Shown piece after piece: positions 17,353 to 25,938 of a DNA stretch of 64,000 nt. The position numbers and the translations under genes are program-made. Source of the stretch: Bacillota bacterium (GTDB lineage Bacteria; Bacillota; UBA4882; UBA8346); contig JAEYRX010000071.1 of NCBI GenBank assembly GCA_023435225.1, forward strand, positions 1 to 64,000, written 5' to 3'. Position 1 is the first letter of the stretch, and each line of letters begins with the position of its first letter. The notes under the pieces were generated by a model. That model did not search any database, was not told where the DNA came from, and saw only the letters and a list, made by a program, of their open reading frames with translations.

Positions 17353-17997
17353 TTGTTTATCGGAGCTTTATTCCGTACTGTTAAGGGAGGTTACGATGCA
17401 GTAGCCATCCGAAAGAAAATTAAAAGTTATAATCAGGAACTGTCCGGGGAAATTTTAGAGTCTTTTACCCCGTATGAACAGTTTTTTGTCCAGGAACGGA
17501 TATTGTTAGCCGAATATATGATTAAGATATCAAAGCTGAAAGCCAAAAATGCCCGGATTGAACAGCTGTTTAAATTGCGGGAAAGGATGAATAGCCGGAT
17601 GAAACAGATCGTAGAAAAAGCTGAACGTGAGCTGGAAGCTAGAAACGCCACTAAACTGGATCTGGCTAAAATAGTTGCTAGTTTACGGGAACTATCGTTG
17701 GCGGTAGATCGGGACTTAAACAATTATCGGAAAGAGTTTTCCGAAGAACAAAATAAGGTTCGGATCGAGCTAAAAGAGTTGGATGAAAAAATAGGGTATT
17801 TGTCAAACAGGGTAGATAAACAAGGGAGAGAAGCGTTAGCAATCCAAAAGAAGGTTCAGACGCTTTCAAGCAATTTTGATAGTATTAACAAAGGTGTAAC
17901 AAAACAAAATTCAACCCATAATATTAAAATCGGTCTAATATGGTTGTTTAATGTTATGGTAGTGGTTTTATTAGTATTTTTGGTGTTAAGGCACTGA
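17353..17997 (+). CDS. coiled-coil protein with C-terminal membrane anchor
   Basis: Not recognised. Start TTG 17353, after AGGAG. 214 residues: largely helical and charged from about 20 to 185, with long coiled-coil stretches ('ELKELDEKIGYLSNRVDKQ'), then a single membrane segment at the extreme C-terminus (about 192-212) and a short tail, so tail-anchored. It pairs with the upstream gene. A terminator follows. Confidence 0.78.
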   Translation: MFIGALFRTVKGGYDAVAIRKKIKSYNQELSGEILESFTPYEQFFVQERILLAEYMIKISKLKAKNARIEQLFKLRERMNSRMKQIVEKAERELEARNATKLDLAKIVASLRELSLAVDRDLNNYRKEFSEEQNKVRIELKELDEKIGYLSNRVDKQGREALAIQKKVQTLSSNFDSINKGVTKQNSTHNIKIGLIWLFNVMVVVLLVFLVLRH

Positions 17998-18042
17998 AAG
18001 CAACGATGATAAGTTAATCAACATTTTGAAATGCAATTAACA

Positions 18043-18077
18043 AACTGAGGCTGGATTTTTCCGGCCTCAGTTTTTTA
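18043..18077 (+). terminator. intrinsic terminator after the coiled-coil gene
   Basis: Stem ACTGAGGC/GCCTCAGT with further pairs near the loop, then TTTTTT. Confidence 0.85.
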
Positions 18078-18169
18078 TAAGAGCTGGTATCAAGGTGTAT
18101 TTTCCATAATTTATCGCAACGCCATTAATCTTCTTTGATTGCAGCTTCCTGTGATATGATATACTAGAA

Positions 18170-19129
18170 TTAATCTTTTTTTGTAACTAGGAAACGGTGG
18201 CTAATTGCGGCCATAGGCTGTTGAAATAGAATTGCAAAAACTACCGGGATTGCCGTTAGTTCTGGGAAATATTGGAGGGCCATGACTAAACCGGCAGTAA
18301 TATTGCGCATTCCAACCGAGAAAATCATGGTATTAGTATTTGTTGGAGATAATTTAGTTGATTTTCCAATTCCGAAACCAAGTAAATAACCGGAACAACC
18401 CATAATGAATACTAACAAAACAACAGTAGTTAGGGTTGATTTCAGTAAATGTAATGAATTCCAAGCTACAGCTAGATTTGTTGCGATAACCAGGGCTAAT
18501 AAGAACTTAGTAGCCGGACCATTAAAAAAACGCCATTCACGACTGATTTTACCTTTTGAGAGATCGTGAACAATCATTCCGATAATCGTTGGAATTACAA
18601 TCATCCAGATGAGACCGATAATTAATTGCTGAATATTGAAATGAACCGTCTTTCCCATCGTTATTAAAAGTATTGAAGGGACTACTAGCGGGGAAAGAAT
18701 GGTATCGGCGACTACTGCGGTTAAAGCTAAAGCAATATTGCCACCGGAGATCCCAACCCAGATAACTGAGGCTACCCCAATAGGGGTTGCTGTTCCTAAA
18801 ATAATCCCGGCTTGAAGTTGGGGCTGCTCCGGCAGAAATATCCTAGCTAAAATAAAAGCTACCAAGGGTAATACAATGTGTAATAAACCAAGAATAGTTA
18901 GTAATAAACTGGGGGATTTTAATACGTTACGAAAATCTTTGGAACTGCATCCTAAAGCCATCACAAATGTTATATAAGCAAAAATATAGGATGTAGCCGG
19001 TTTTAAGAAAGTTAATTGATTATGAAAGATCGCTCCTAATAATAAACCGGAACCGACAACCAGAATCATCCGTTCTTCCATAAATTGATTAAGCCGGAGT
19101 CCTTTTTTAACTACAAACCAATTTGCCAT
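18170..19129 (-). CDS. bile acid:sodium symporter (BASS/SBF) family transporter
   Basis: 319 residues with about nine to ten membrane segments and family motifs: 'ATPIGVASVIWVGISGGN' in the first crossover helix and 'FSVGMRNITAGLVMALQYFP' in the second, where the sodium and substrate sites lie. Homologues move organic anions such as pantoate, 2-keto acids or bile acids. The substrate here is unknown. Single gene, with AGGTG before ATG 19129. Confidence 0.87.
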   Translation of the reverse strand: MANWFVVKKGLRLNQFMEERMILVVGSGLLLGAIFHNQLTFLKPATSYIFAYITFVMALGCSSKDFRNVLKSPSLLLTILGLLHIVLPLVAFILARIFLPEQPQLQAGIILGTATPIGVASVIWVGISGGNIALALTAVVADTILSPLVVPSILLITMGKTVHFNIQQLIIGLIWMIVIPTIIGMIVHDLSKGKISREWRFFNGPATKFLLALVIATNLAVAWNSLHLLKSTLTTVVLLVFIMGCSGYLLGFGIGKSTKLSPTNTNTMIFSVGMRNITAGLVMALQYFPELTAIPVVFAILFQQPMAAISHRFLVTKKD

Positions 19130-19212
19130 GCTGCACCTAAAATTTCAATTGACAATTGAAATAAATTTTAAAGGTATTTCGTGATCAAAATTTAAATACC
19201 TGCTAAAATTTT

Positions 19213-19254
19213 CAGGGAACAGGGAACAGGGAACAGGGAACAGGGAACAGGGAG
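19213..19254. repeat. heptanucleotide tandem repeat
   Basis: Five perfect CAGGGAA units (19213-19247) and one CAGGGAG. It lies between the BASS promoter region and the uvrC ribosome site. Similar heptamer arrays (STRR) are known from cyanobacteria. Confidence 0.92.
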
Positions 19255-19291
19255 AGTTATTATAATGTCAATTTACTAGGGAGGAATTTTT

Positions 19292-21133
19292 TTGGTTACT
19301 CCGGAGGATTTAAAAATATTACCTGATAAACCAGGTGTTTACTTGATGAAAGATTCCGAGGGAAAGATTATTTATGTTGGTAAGGCGGTATCTTTAAGAA
19401 ATAGAGTCCGGTCTTATTTTCAATCTTCCCGAAATCTTGGTCTCCGGAAGGAATCTATGGTCAGGCAAGTAGACCGAGTTGAATATATTACTACTAATAC
19501 CGAAGTTGAGGCTTTAGTATTGGAATGTAATTTGATCAAAGAGGAACGTCCCAAGTATAATATACGGTTAAGAGATGATAAGCAGTATCCGTGGGTTAAA
19601 ATAACTTGGTATGAGGCTTTCCCACAAGTCTATATTTCCAGGAAAGTGAAACGTGACGGAAGCCGATATTACGGGCCTTATACTGAGGTGAGCGCTATCC
19701 GGGAAACTTTACGCTTACTTCGGCAGATATTTCCGCTTCGCAGTTGCCGTTTAGATTTGGAACGCGAAAGACCGGAACGCCCTTGTCTTAATTATCATAT
19801 TAAGCGTTGTCTGGCTCCTTGTCATGGAGGGATTACTAAAGAAGCTTATCGGGAAATTATTAATCAAATCGGTTTATTTTTGGAAGGACGCCAGGGAGAA
19901 CTGCTGCAAAATTTACGAAATCAAATGAATCAAGCGGCGATCGCTCAAGAGTATGAGCGGGCCGCTCAATTAAGGGATCAGGTTCAGGCGATTGAGCGAG
20001 TATTGGAAAAGCAAAAAGTAATTTCTAACGCCAGAGAAGATAGTGATATTTTTGGAATCGCTCAAGATAGACAAGGCTCCTTGATTCAAACATTCCAGAT
20101 TCGTGAAGGGAAATTGGTTGGACGAGAGTATTTCCAATTGGTTGAAGGAGATGAAACAGGACCGAATGAAGTGTTGGAAGCTTTTTTAACTCAATATTAT
20201 GATGGAGCCGGATTCATTCCCCGTGATATATTTATCCCTTATGAATTGGAAACCCAGGAGGCAATGTCAGAATGGCTAGGCTCTGTCCGAGGAGGAAGGG
20301 TTGAGCTGCGGGTTCCCAAAAAGGGAGAAAAACTGCAACTAGTAAAGATGGCTAATGAAAATGCTATTAACTTATTGCAACAGGAAAGAAACCGTGAAAA
20401 ACAGAACCTTAATGAAGTAGTAGCAATTTTGAACGAATTAAAGGAAGAACTTAATTTGGAGAAAGTTCCGTATCGGATTGAAGGGTTTGATATTTCCAAC
20501 ACCCAAGGACAGGAAGCAGTGGCGTCGATGGTGGTCTTTGAGAATGGTCTGCCAAAAGGGAGCGATTACCGGAGGTTTAAAATCCGGACCATTGAAGGAC
20601 CTAATGATTTTGCAATGTTACAGGAAGCGGTCCGGCGCCGTTTTAAAAAAGGATTGGAAGAACGGGCTAATCTTCAAATTGAAAACGGTAAATTTGCCAA
20701 GTTTCCAGATCTTTTATTGATTGACGGTGGAAAAGGGCAACTTTCCGGGGTAATGGAAGTAATGCGGGAGTTGGGGCTGGAACATATTCCAACCATTGGT
20801 CTGGCTAAGCAGGAAGAAGAAATTTTTCGGCCGGAACAAGAGGAGTCTTTGCGTTTATCCAGGCGTTCCAGCGCATTACGACTGTTGCAGCGGGTGCGTG
20901 ATGAAGCCCATCGATTTGCTATCACCTATCATAAGAGTTTGCGGGATAAGAAAACCGTTAAGTCTGGGCTTGACCTGGTAACCGGAATTGGTCCGAAACG
21001 AAAACAATTACTATTAAAACATTTTGGTTCGGTAAAGCGGATCCGGGAGGCTTCGGTGGAGGAGTTATTGAAAGTGCCGGGTATGAATATAAAGATTGCT
21101 GAAAGTATTAAAGAGCAATTGGAACAAGCATGA
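19292..21133 (+). CDS. uvrC: excinuclease ABC subunit C
   Basis: Start TTG 19292, after GGGAGGA. The 613 residues show all domains: GIY-YIG nuclease at the N-terminus (KPGVYLMKDSEGKIIYVGKA), the cysteine-rich block CRLDLERERPERPCLNYHIK and CLAPCHG, a UVR motif near 210, the RNase H-like C-terminal nuclease (GFDISN, LLIDGGKGQL, TYHKSLRDKK) and a double helix-hairpin-helix at the end. It makes the two cuts of nucleotide excision repair with UvrAB, whose genes are not here. Confidence 0.98.
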   Translation: MVTPEDLKILPDKPGVYLMKDSEGKIIYVGKAVSLRNRVRSYFQSSRNLGLRKESMVRQVDRVEYITTNTEVEALVLECNLIKEERPKYNIRLRDDKQYPWVKITWYEAFPQVYISRKVKRDGSRYYGPYTEVSAIRETLRLLRQIFPLRSCRLDLERERPERPCLNYHIKRCLAPCHGGITKEAYREIINQIGLFLEGRQGELLQNLRNQMNQAAIAQEYERAAQLRDQVQAIERVLEKQKVISNAREDSDIFGIAQDRQGSLIQTFQIREGKLVGREYFQLVEGDETGPNEVLEAFLTQYYDGAGFIPRDIFIPYELETQEAMSEWLGSVRGGRVELRVPKKGEKLQLVKMANENAINLLQQERNREKQNLNEVVAILNELKEELNLEKVPYRIEGFDISNTQGQEAVASMVVFENGLPKGSDYRRFKIRTIEGPNDFAMLQEAVRRRFKKGLEERANLQIENGKFAKFPDLLLIDGGKGQLSGVMEVMRELGLEHIPTIGLAKQEEEIFRPEQEESLRLSRRSSALRLLQRVRDEAHRFAITYHKSLRDKKTVKSGLDLVTGIGPKRKQLLLKHFGSVKRIREASVEELLKVPGMNIKIAESIKEQLEQA

Positions 21134-21282
21134 GTTAAACAATTCCAGGTATTTGAAGAATTTAGAAGCCGGAATCCAGAAGGTTAAGTATGCATTTTAA
21201 TAGTTTTAAAATACTTTTTTAGGCATTTTTATGCTATAGTATAGATTGTTTCAGTCATAATAATGAATTTGTGGTGAATAAA

Positions 21283-22080
21283 ATGATAAAATGTATTGCA
21301 ATGGACTTGGACGATACTTTGTTAAGCAGTGATTTGACGATTTCTGCTGAAAATCAAGGGGCAATTGGACGGGCTGTTAAGGCGGGAATTAAAGTTTTAC
21401 TGGCTTCGGGGCGGATGGTCCAATCAATGAAACCTTATGCAGAACAGTTACATCTGGATGTACCTTTGATAGCCTATAACGGTGCTATTATTCAAGAAGC
21501 ATTTTCAGGTGAGATTTTGTACCATCGTCCGGTACCAAGTGAGTTGGCTTTAAGATTAGTACCTGTTTTCCGGGAATCTCAGGTTCATCTTAATATCTAT
21601 TTAAACGATCAACTTTATATGGACGAACTCACCGAATGGGGGCAAAAATATGCTGCAAATGCGGGAGTCACCCCATATCCGGTAGGCGATATATGTCAGT
21701 TAATTAAAAAAGAACCCCCGCATAAAATGTTGGGCGTAGGTGAAATTGAAGCAATTAACCTGATCCAAGCCAAACTGCAAGAACAATTCGGCGATTTATT
21801 GCAATTTGTAAAATCCAAACCCGCCTACTTGGAGATATTGGCCCCGGGAGTTTCCAAAGGATTGGCTTTAAAAGAGGTAGCTACGAAATGGGGGTTTGAC
21901 CGGAGTGAAGTAATGGCTATCGGTGATGCTCCAAATGATGTTTCAATGATAGCCTGGGCCGGAATGGGAGTAGCGATTGGTAATGCAGTTGATTCTGTCA
22001 AAGAAGCCGCTGATTTGATAGTGGCTGACCATGATCATAGTGGAGTGGCTGAAGCGATTGAGAAGAAGGTTTTTGGCTAA
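21283..22080 (+). CDS. Cof-type HAD-superfamily phosphatase
   Basis: The start is ATG 21283, seven bases after GGTGA; a GTG at 21271 is in frame but overlaps that site. 265 residues with the nucleophile motif CIAMDLDDTLLSS, a large C2-type cap, and motif IV IGDAPNDVSMI. Substrates in this family are sugar phosphates, FMN and similar compounds. Converges with the DUF2461 gene. Confidence 0.9.
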   Translation: MIKCIAMDLDDTLLSSDLTISAENQGAIGRAVKAGIKVLLASGRMVQSMKPYAEQLHLDVPLIAYNGAIIQEAFSGEILYHRPVPSELALRLVPVFRESQVHLNIYLNDQLYMDELTEWGQKYAANAGVTPYPVGDICQLIKKEPPHKMLGVGEIEAINLIQAKLQEQFGDLLQFVKSKPAYLEILAPGVSKGLALKEVATKWGFDRSEVMAIGDAPNDVSMIAWAGMGVAIGNAVDSVKEAADLIVADHDHSGVAEAIEKKVFG

Positions 22081-22081
22081 T

Positions 22082-22756
22082 TTACGGGACGCTCTTCCTT
22101 AAACCAACCAAAAAATTATAAAAAGGAACCAGTAGTTTAAAATCTTCAATTAACATATCAACCAGAGATGCGCCATATAGCTGGTTGTCTAGTTCTTTAT
22201 TACAGACAAAATATAAGTCTTTCCGTTGATACCATTCATTTAAATCTTCCGATAGACTTAGGTTTAAGATCTTCTTGTATTTTTCGCCTTCAATTTTGAA
22301 GGTTTTTTGCTCTTGATATAAGGAATGGATTTTTTGAAAATTCTTATTTTGGCCGTTAATCATTGCCCTTAGTTTATCCATGGTTTCACGGGGGACATTA
22401 TAGAAGCCCATTCCATACCGGTAATAATCGGGATATATCTCAAAAAAGAAGGCCGGTTCCACCTTCCAGTCAATATATAATCGTTTAAAAACAAGCCACA
22501 TGTTGGCCCGGTAAGGGCTTTTATCTTTTGAGAACCTGATGTCCCGATTAATCCGGGATACGGCTTTTTTGGGATTGACTGTAAATAAGGGATCAATAGT
22601 GAGCATAAAGGGGGTCAATTCGGTAATCAAATCTTGAAGAGGCCCTAGAATGTGATTTCGATATATTTCTCGGTTGGTCTCGAACCAGGTTTTGTTATTG
22701 TTCTCTTTTAGATTGTTCAAGAAAGAAAAAGTATCCGGGGAGAATCCTTGAAACAT
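22082..22756 (-). CDS. DUF2461 (TIGR02453-type) protein
   Basis: 224 residues. The opening 'FQGFSPDTFSFLNNLKENNNKTWFETNRE' and the later 'SRINRDIRFSKDKSPYRANM' are the family signatures. Function unknown. It follows the HAD gene with 16 bp between them and is probably co-transcribed. Ribosome site AGGAGG. Confidence 0.88.
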   Translation of the reverse strand: MFQGFSPDTFSFLNNLKENNNKTWFETNREIYRNHILGPLQDLITELTPFMLTIDPLFTVNPKKAVSRINRDIRFSKDKSPYRANMWLVFKRLYIDWKVEPAFFFEIYPDYYRYGMGFYNVPRETMDKLRAMINGQNKNFQKIHSLYQEQKTFKIEGEKYKKILNLSLSEDLNEWYQRKDLYFVCNKELDNQLYGASLVDMLIEDFKLLVPFYNFLVGLRKSVP

Positions 22757-22772
22757 AATAGGCCTCCTGGTA

Positions 22773-23429
22773 TCATTTTATTTTTTCAATTATTGTCTCT
22801 AAATTAATATCCATTAGGGAATTTAATCTTAAGTCATAAATGTCAAAATTTAATTTGACGGTAATTTCGTTCGGGACAATTACACAATATATCCCGGCTT
22901 TTTTGGCAGCTATCGCACCGTTTGGCGAGTCTTCGAAGGCGATTGCTTCCGAACCGGTAATCCCAAATTGCTTTAAGACCTTTAGATATAACTCTGGGTC
23001 CGGCTTTACGTTGGTAACACTATTCCTGGTACAAATATAATCAAAATAGTCAAATAGATTTAATTCCCGCAAAAACTTTTCGACCCAGCTTCGGTCGGAA
23101 CTGGAGGCTAACCCTATCTTAAGTTCTAAAAGCTTAGCAGAACGCAAATATTCCTCAATTCCCGGATTTACGCTTTTTTCTTTCATCAATAAAGCATGCC
23201 GGTAGGCCGACGTTTTTTTGATATGAGTTCTATCAAGCGGTTTATTTAGATATTGTTCCAAATGTTCACAGGGGTCAAAATGTTTCTCGCTGGAACCGAT
23301 GCATTTGGCCCATTCCTCCAAAGGCAAAGATACTCCATGTTCTTTGTAAATACTGCCGTAAGCATCAAACCAGGGTGTCTCAGTGTCGATTATCAATCCG
23401 TCGAAATCAAAAATAAGCGCCTTAATCAT
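22773..23429 (-). CDS. HAD hydrolase, beta-phosphoglucomutase-like subfamily
   Basis: 218 residues with motif I IFDFDGLIIDTET, a helical C1 cap, the 'GLASSSDRSWVEKFL' motif II region and motif IV FEDSPNGAIAAKKAG. It could be a phosphatase or a phosphomutase. First gene after the terminator at 23497-23524, upstream of DUF2461. Confidence 0.9.
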   Translation of the reverse strand: MIKALIFDFDGLIIDTETPWFDAYGSIYKEHGVSLPLEEWAKCIGSSEKHFDPCEHLEQYLNKPLDRTHIKKTSAYRHALLMKEKSVNPGIEEYLRSAKLLELKIGLASSSDRSWVEKFLRELNLFDYFDYICTRNSVTNVKPDPELYLKVLKQFGITGSEAIAFEDSPNGAIAAKKAGIYCVIVPNEITVKLNFDIYDLRLNSLMDINLETIIEKIK

Positions 23430-23496
23430 CTTTTAGCCTCGTAGTTTTAGAGATGTATTTTCAGTTAGTTTAACAAAAATCTTGGCCGACTGCAAT

Positions 23497-23524
23497 AAAA
23501 AAGCCGAACGTTTCGGCTTTTTTT
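23497..23524. terminator. bidirectional intrinsic terminator
   Basis: A perfect 12-bp stem (AAAAAAGCCGAA with TTCGGCTTTTTT) around a 3-nt loop. It separates the upstream nitroreductase operon from the HAD gene on the minus strand. Confidence 0.88.
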
Positions 23525-23563
23525 AAAAGAAGTAAATAATCAGTCATTAAAAGAGTACATTAA

Positions 23564-24391
23564 CTATTTAAACTCTAAAACGTCTTCTATGTTACGTCTT
23601 ACAGGTATTAAGGGCATCTTATCATATTTCCCCATCCAAATTAAAGCAGTAATTTTTTCGGATTCTTTAATATCTAATAAGGTTCGGATTTCCTTAGAGT
23701 CGGCTCCCAGATCTGAGACGTAGCAGGCGCCGATATCATAATAATGACAAGCGATTAAGATATTTTGAATAGCGGCGGCTGAATCATGAACCGGGCCGTC
23801 GATATTGGCATCATCATAAAACCGGAAGTCGGCAACTACTGCCAGAATACAGTAACCCATTTTACCGCTAAAACCACCGTCGTTGATTTTCTCCTTTATC
23901 TGCGGGCTTTTAACAATAATATATCGTATACCTTGCATATTACAGGTGTTTGGGGCCCAAGTACCATATTCAATAATTTTTTTTAGTAAAATATCGGAAA
24001 TTTCCTCTCGGTTAAAACAGCGGATCGATCTTCTGCTTAATAATAACTTATCAAATTGCTCTTGGGGTATAACGGTTTTATCTTTTGGAAGCCATGGGTA
24101 TTGGAAGTTTTCTTCTGTTTCAACGGCTTTTTCATATAAAGTTTTAATTTCAAGCGCCCATTGTATTTCCGGTTTATGTTCACCATAGTTTTTGATATAT
24201 ATGTTTAACCGATCAAACAGATTTTTTAATTGTGTTTCAGAAAATTTGATATTCTTTCTAGTCTCTGAAAATTGCATTTGTTTGTCCAGCCGGTGAGCTA
24301 TTAAGCGTATTTGCACAGCTAAGGCTGATTCGGACAGAATTTCTAATTCTTCTTGGTCTAAATCATAAGGAATGTAAAAATGGTTTTTCAT
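23564..24391 (-). CDS. nitroreductase-family flavoprotein with N-terminal helical extension
   Basis: 275 residues. The first ~100 are a charged helical extension not found in minimal nitroreductases. The FMN-binding fold begins near RRSIRCFNREEISD, then 'EYGTWAPNTCNMQGIRYIIVKS', and ends 'ALIWMGKYD'. Family members reduce nitro compounds, quinones or flavins with NAD(P)H. Third gene of a minus-strand run after the DUF998 and HD genes (27 bp spacing). AAAAGGAG precedes ATG 24391. Confidence 0.88.
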   Translation of the reverse strand: MKNHFYIPYDLDQEELEILSESALAVQIRLIAHRLDKQMQFSETRKNIKFSETQLKNLFDRLNIYIKNYGEHKPEIQWALEIKTLYEKAVETEENFQYPWLPKDKTVIPQEQFDKLLLSRRSIRCFNREEISDILLKKIIEYGTWAPNTCNMQGIRYIIVKSPQIKEKINDGGFSGKMGYCILAVVADFRFYDDANIDGPVHDSAAAIQNILIACHYYDIGACYVSDLGADSKEIRTLLDIKESEKITALIWMGKYDKMPLIPVRRNIEDVLEFK

Positions 24392-24418
24392 TAGGTGGCT
24401 CCTTTTGCTCTTTAATTA

Positions 24419-25093
24419 TCACTCCAATACTTTACTCAGCATTTCCAGACCTGTTTTATGAATCGACTTGATCTCATTATACATACTTTCATAAAAATCA
24501 ATGCTTGATCGGCGGCGTTTCGCTGCAATCGCTTTGGCTCTGCAGGTAAAGAATTTATCATATACGTTTTTCAGCTTCCAATTATATTCTTGGAAAAAGG
24601 ATGATTGTTCATCATTCCCACCATCAAGTACATTGCCGTACTCATCAATGGAATATAGTGGGTCGGCAACGATTCCTTTGTAAGCAATGGTTCTGGCTAT
24701 GCCGATAGTTCCGGTGACATCAAGCTTATCGGCATTATATAAGATTTTAGCCTCCATACTGGCGGGTGGATTATTGTTCCGGTATCTGTGAGTAGCAATA
24801 CAAGATTTAACATGGTGGGCTTTATCTTCCGGCCAACCTATTGTGAGTAGAAATTTATAAGTCATATCAGCGCCGATAAGGGCATGATCCAAACCGGGAT
24901 TTTTAAACTGTGCATCACGGCCAATATCATGTAGTAATGCGGCTGCTATTAATACGTCGATATCTATCTCATATTCCTTAGCAATATCTAAAGCGGAGTA
25001 TAAAACACGATAGATGTGCTGATGGTCATGTGCTCCATCATTCATGCACGTATGCATATATTTTTCAATTTTCATATATATATCATTCTGCAT
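24419..25093 (-). CDS. HD-domain phosphohydrolase
   Basis: 224 residues with the metal-binding H...HD...D pattern: 'DHQHIYRVLYSALDIA', AAALLHDIGRD, and a later 'IATHRYRNNNPPASMEAKILYNADKLD'. This resembles YedJ/YpgQ-type nucleotide phosphohydrolases. Substrate unknown. Lies 26 bp after the DUF998 gene on the same strand. Confidence 0.9.
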   Translation of the reverse strand: MQNDIYMKIEKYMHTCMNDGAHDHQHIYRVLYSALDIAKEYEIDIDVLIAAALLHDIGRDAQFKNPGLDHALIGADMTYKFLLTIGWPEDKAHHVKSCIATHRYRNNNPPASMEAKILYNADKLDVTGTIGIARTIAYKGIVADPLYSIDEYGNVLDGGNDEQSSFFQEYNWKLKNVYDKFFTCRAKAIAAKRRRSSIDFYESMYNEIKSIHKTGLEMLSKVLE

Positions 25094-25119
25094 TATATTA
25101 AATTCCTTTATCTTTGAAA

Positions 25120-25788
25120 TTAAGTGGATATATAGCTCTGGGTAGATCCGGTGATATTTTTAATCTTTTTAACTATAAAATAGCTCAAAGTCGCAAGCCA
25201 AATATCGGCCGCAGTTATAAATGTCCGTTGAAGCAAGCCGATATAACTGGTGAACACAATACCGGAAAAAGCTGCGCAACAGATTATATAGATTAAGCCA
25301 AAGAAGATTTGAATACTCCAGGCAAATGGTATTAAACTTTTCCAATACGGATCCTTTTTCATTCGAAATATTAACGGCAGAGGTGAAATAATAATGGCTG
25401 TAGTGCCAAGGAAGCTAACTAAAACATGCATAATTACGGAGAATGTTTTAGAAACACCACCGGGGTCCATGGGAAAGATGCTAGAACCGATTGAGTCCAG
25501 CAAACCGTACAGTGCAATCAGCAATGGCCCTATCCAATAACCTTTTCCGGATATGGTTATTGAACGATTTAAACTCATTGAGAATATAATCATGAGTATA
25601 CCGAAGCAGATCCACCAACTTGATACTATAAAAGACGTTGCCCCTGGAATAATACCGAATTCACTGACATATTGCCGGATACTGTTATAACCGGGAGTAA
25701 TGATATCTAGAATAATTATTAATATTGAATTGATGAAAGCAGCCAGTATTCCGGATAATCCCAAGCAAAAATTTAGTCTATTATTCAT
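25120..25788 (-). CDS. DUF998 membrane protein
   Basis: 222 residues with about six membrane segments. It has the typical pattern of a first helix followed by 'PGYNSIRQYVSEFGI', the DUF998 signature. Function unknown. First gene of a minus-strand run that continues with the HD and nitroreductase genes. GGGAGGA precedes ATG 25788. Confidence 0.82.
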   Translation of the reverse strand: MNNRLNFCLGLSGILAAFINSILIIILDIITPGYNSIRQYVSEFGIIPGATSFIVSSWWICFGILMIIFSMSLNRSITISGKGYWIGPLLIALYGLLDSIGSSIFPMDPGGVSKTFSVIMHVLVSFLGTTAIIISPLPLIFRMKKDPYWKSLIPFAWSIQIFFGLIYIICCAAFSGIVFTSYIGLLQRTFITAADIWLATLSYFIVKKIKNITGSTQSYIST

Positions 25789-25938
25789 GTTTTATCCTCC
25801 CGGAAGTTTAATTTCATTAGCTTAGGGAAATTATATCATATTATTTTTAGATTTCCATTATTATGGAGGAATCCAGGGCATTGTTGAGAATTTTATATTT
25901 TGAGTTTAATTTTTGGATTCAAGAAATGGGGGTCTTCG

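Noticed and set aside
19213..19254. CRISPR-like array
   Set aside because: The units are contiguous 7-mers without spacers and there are no cas genes.
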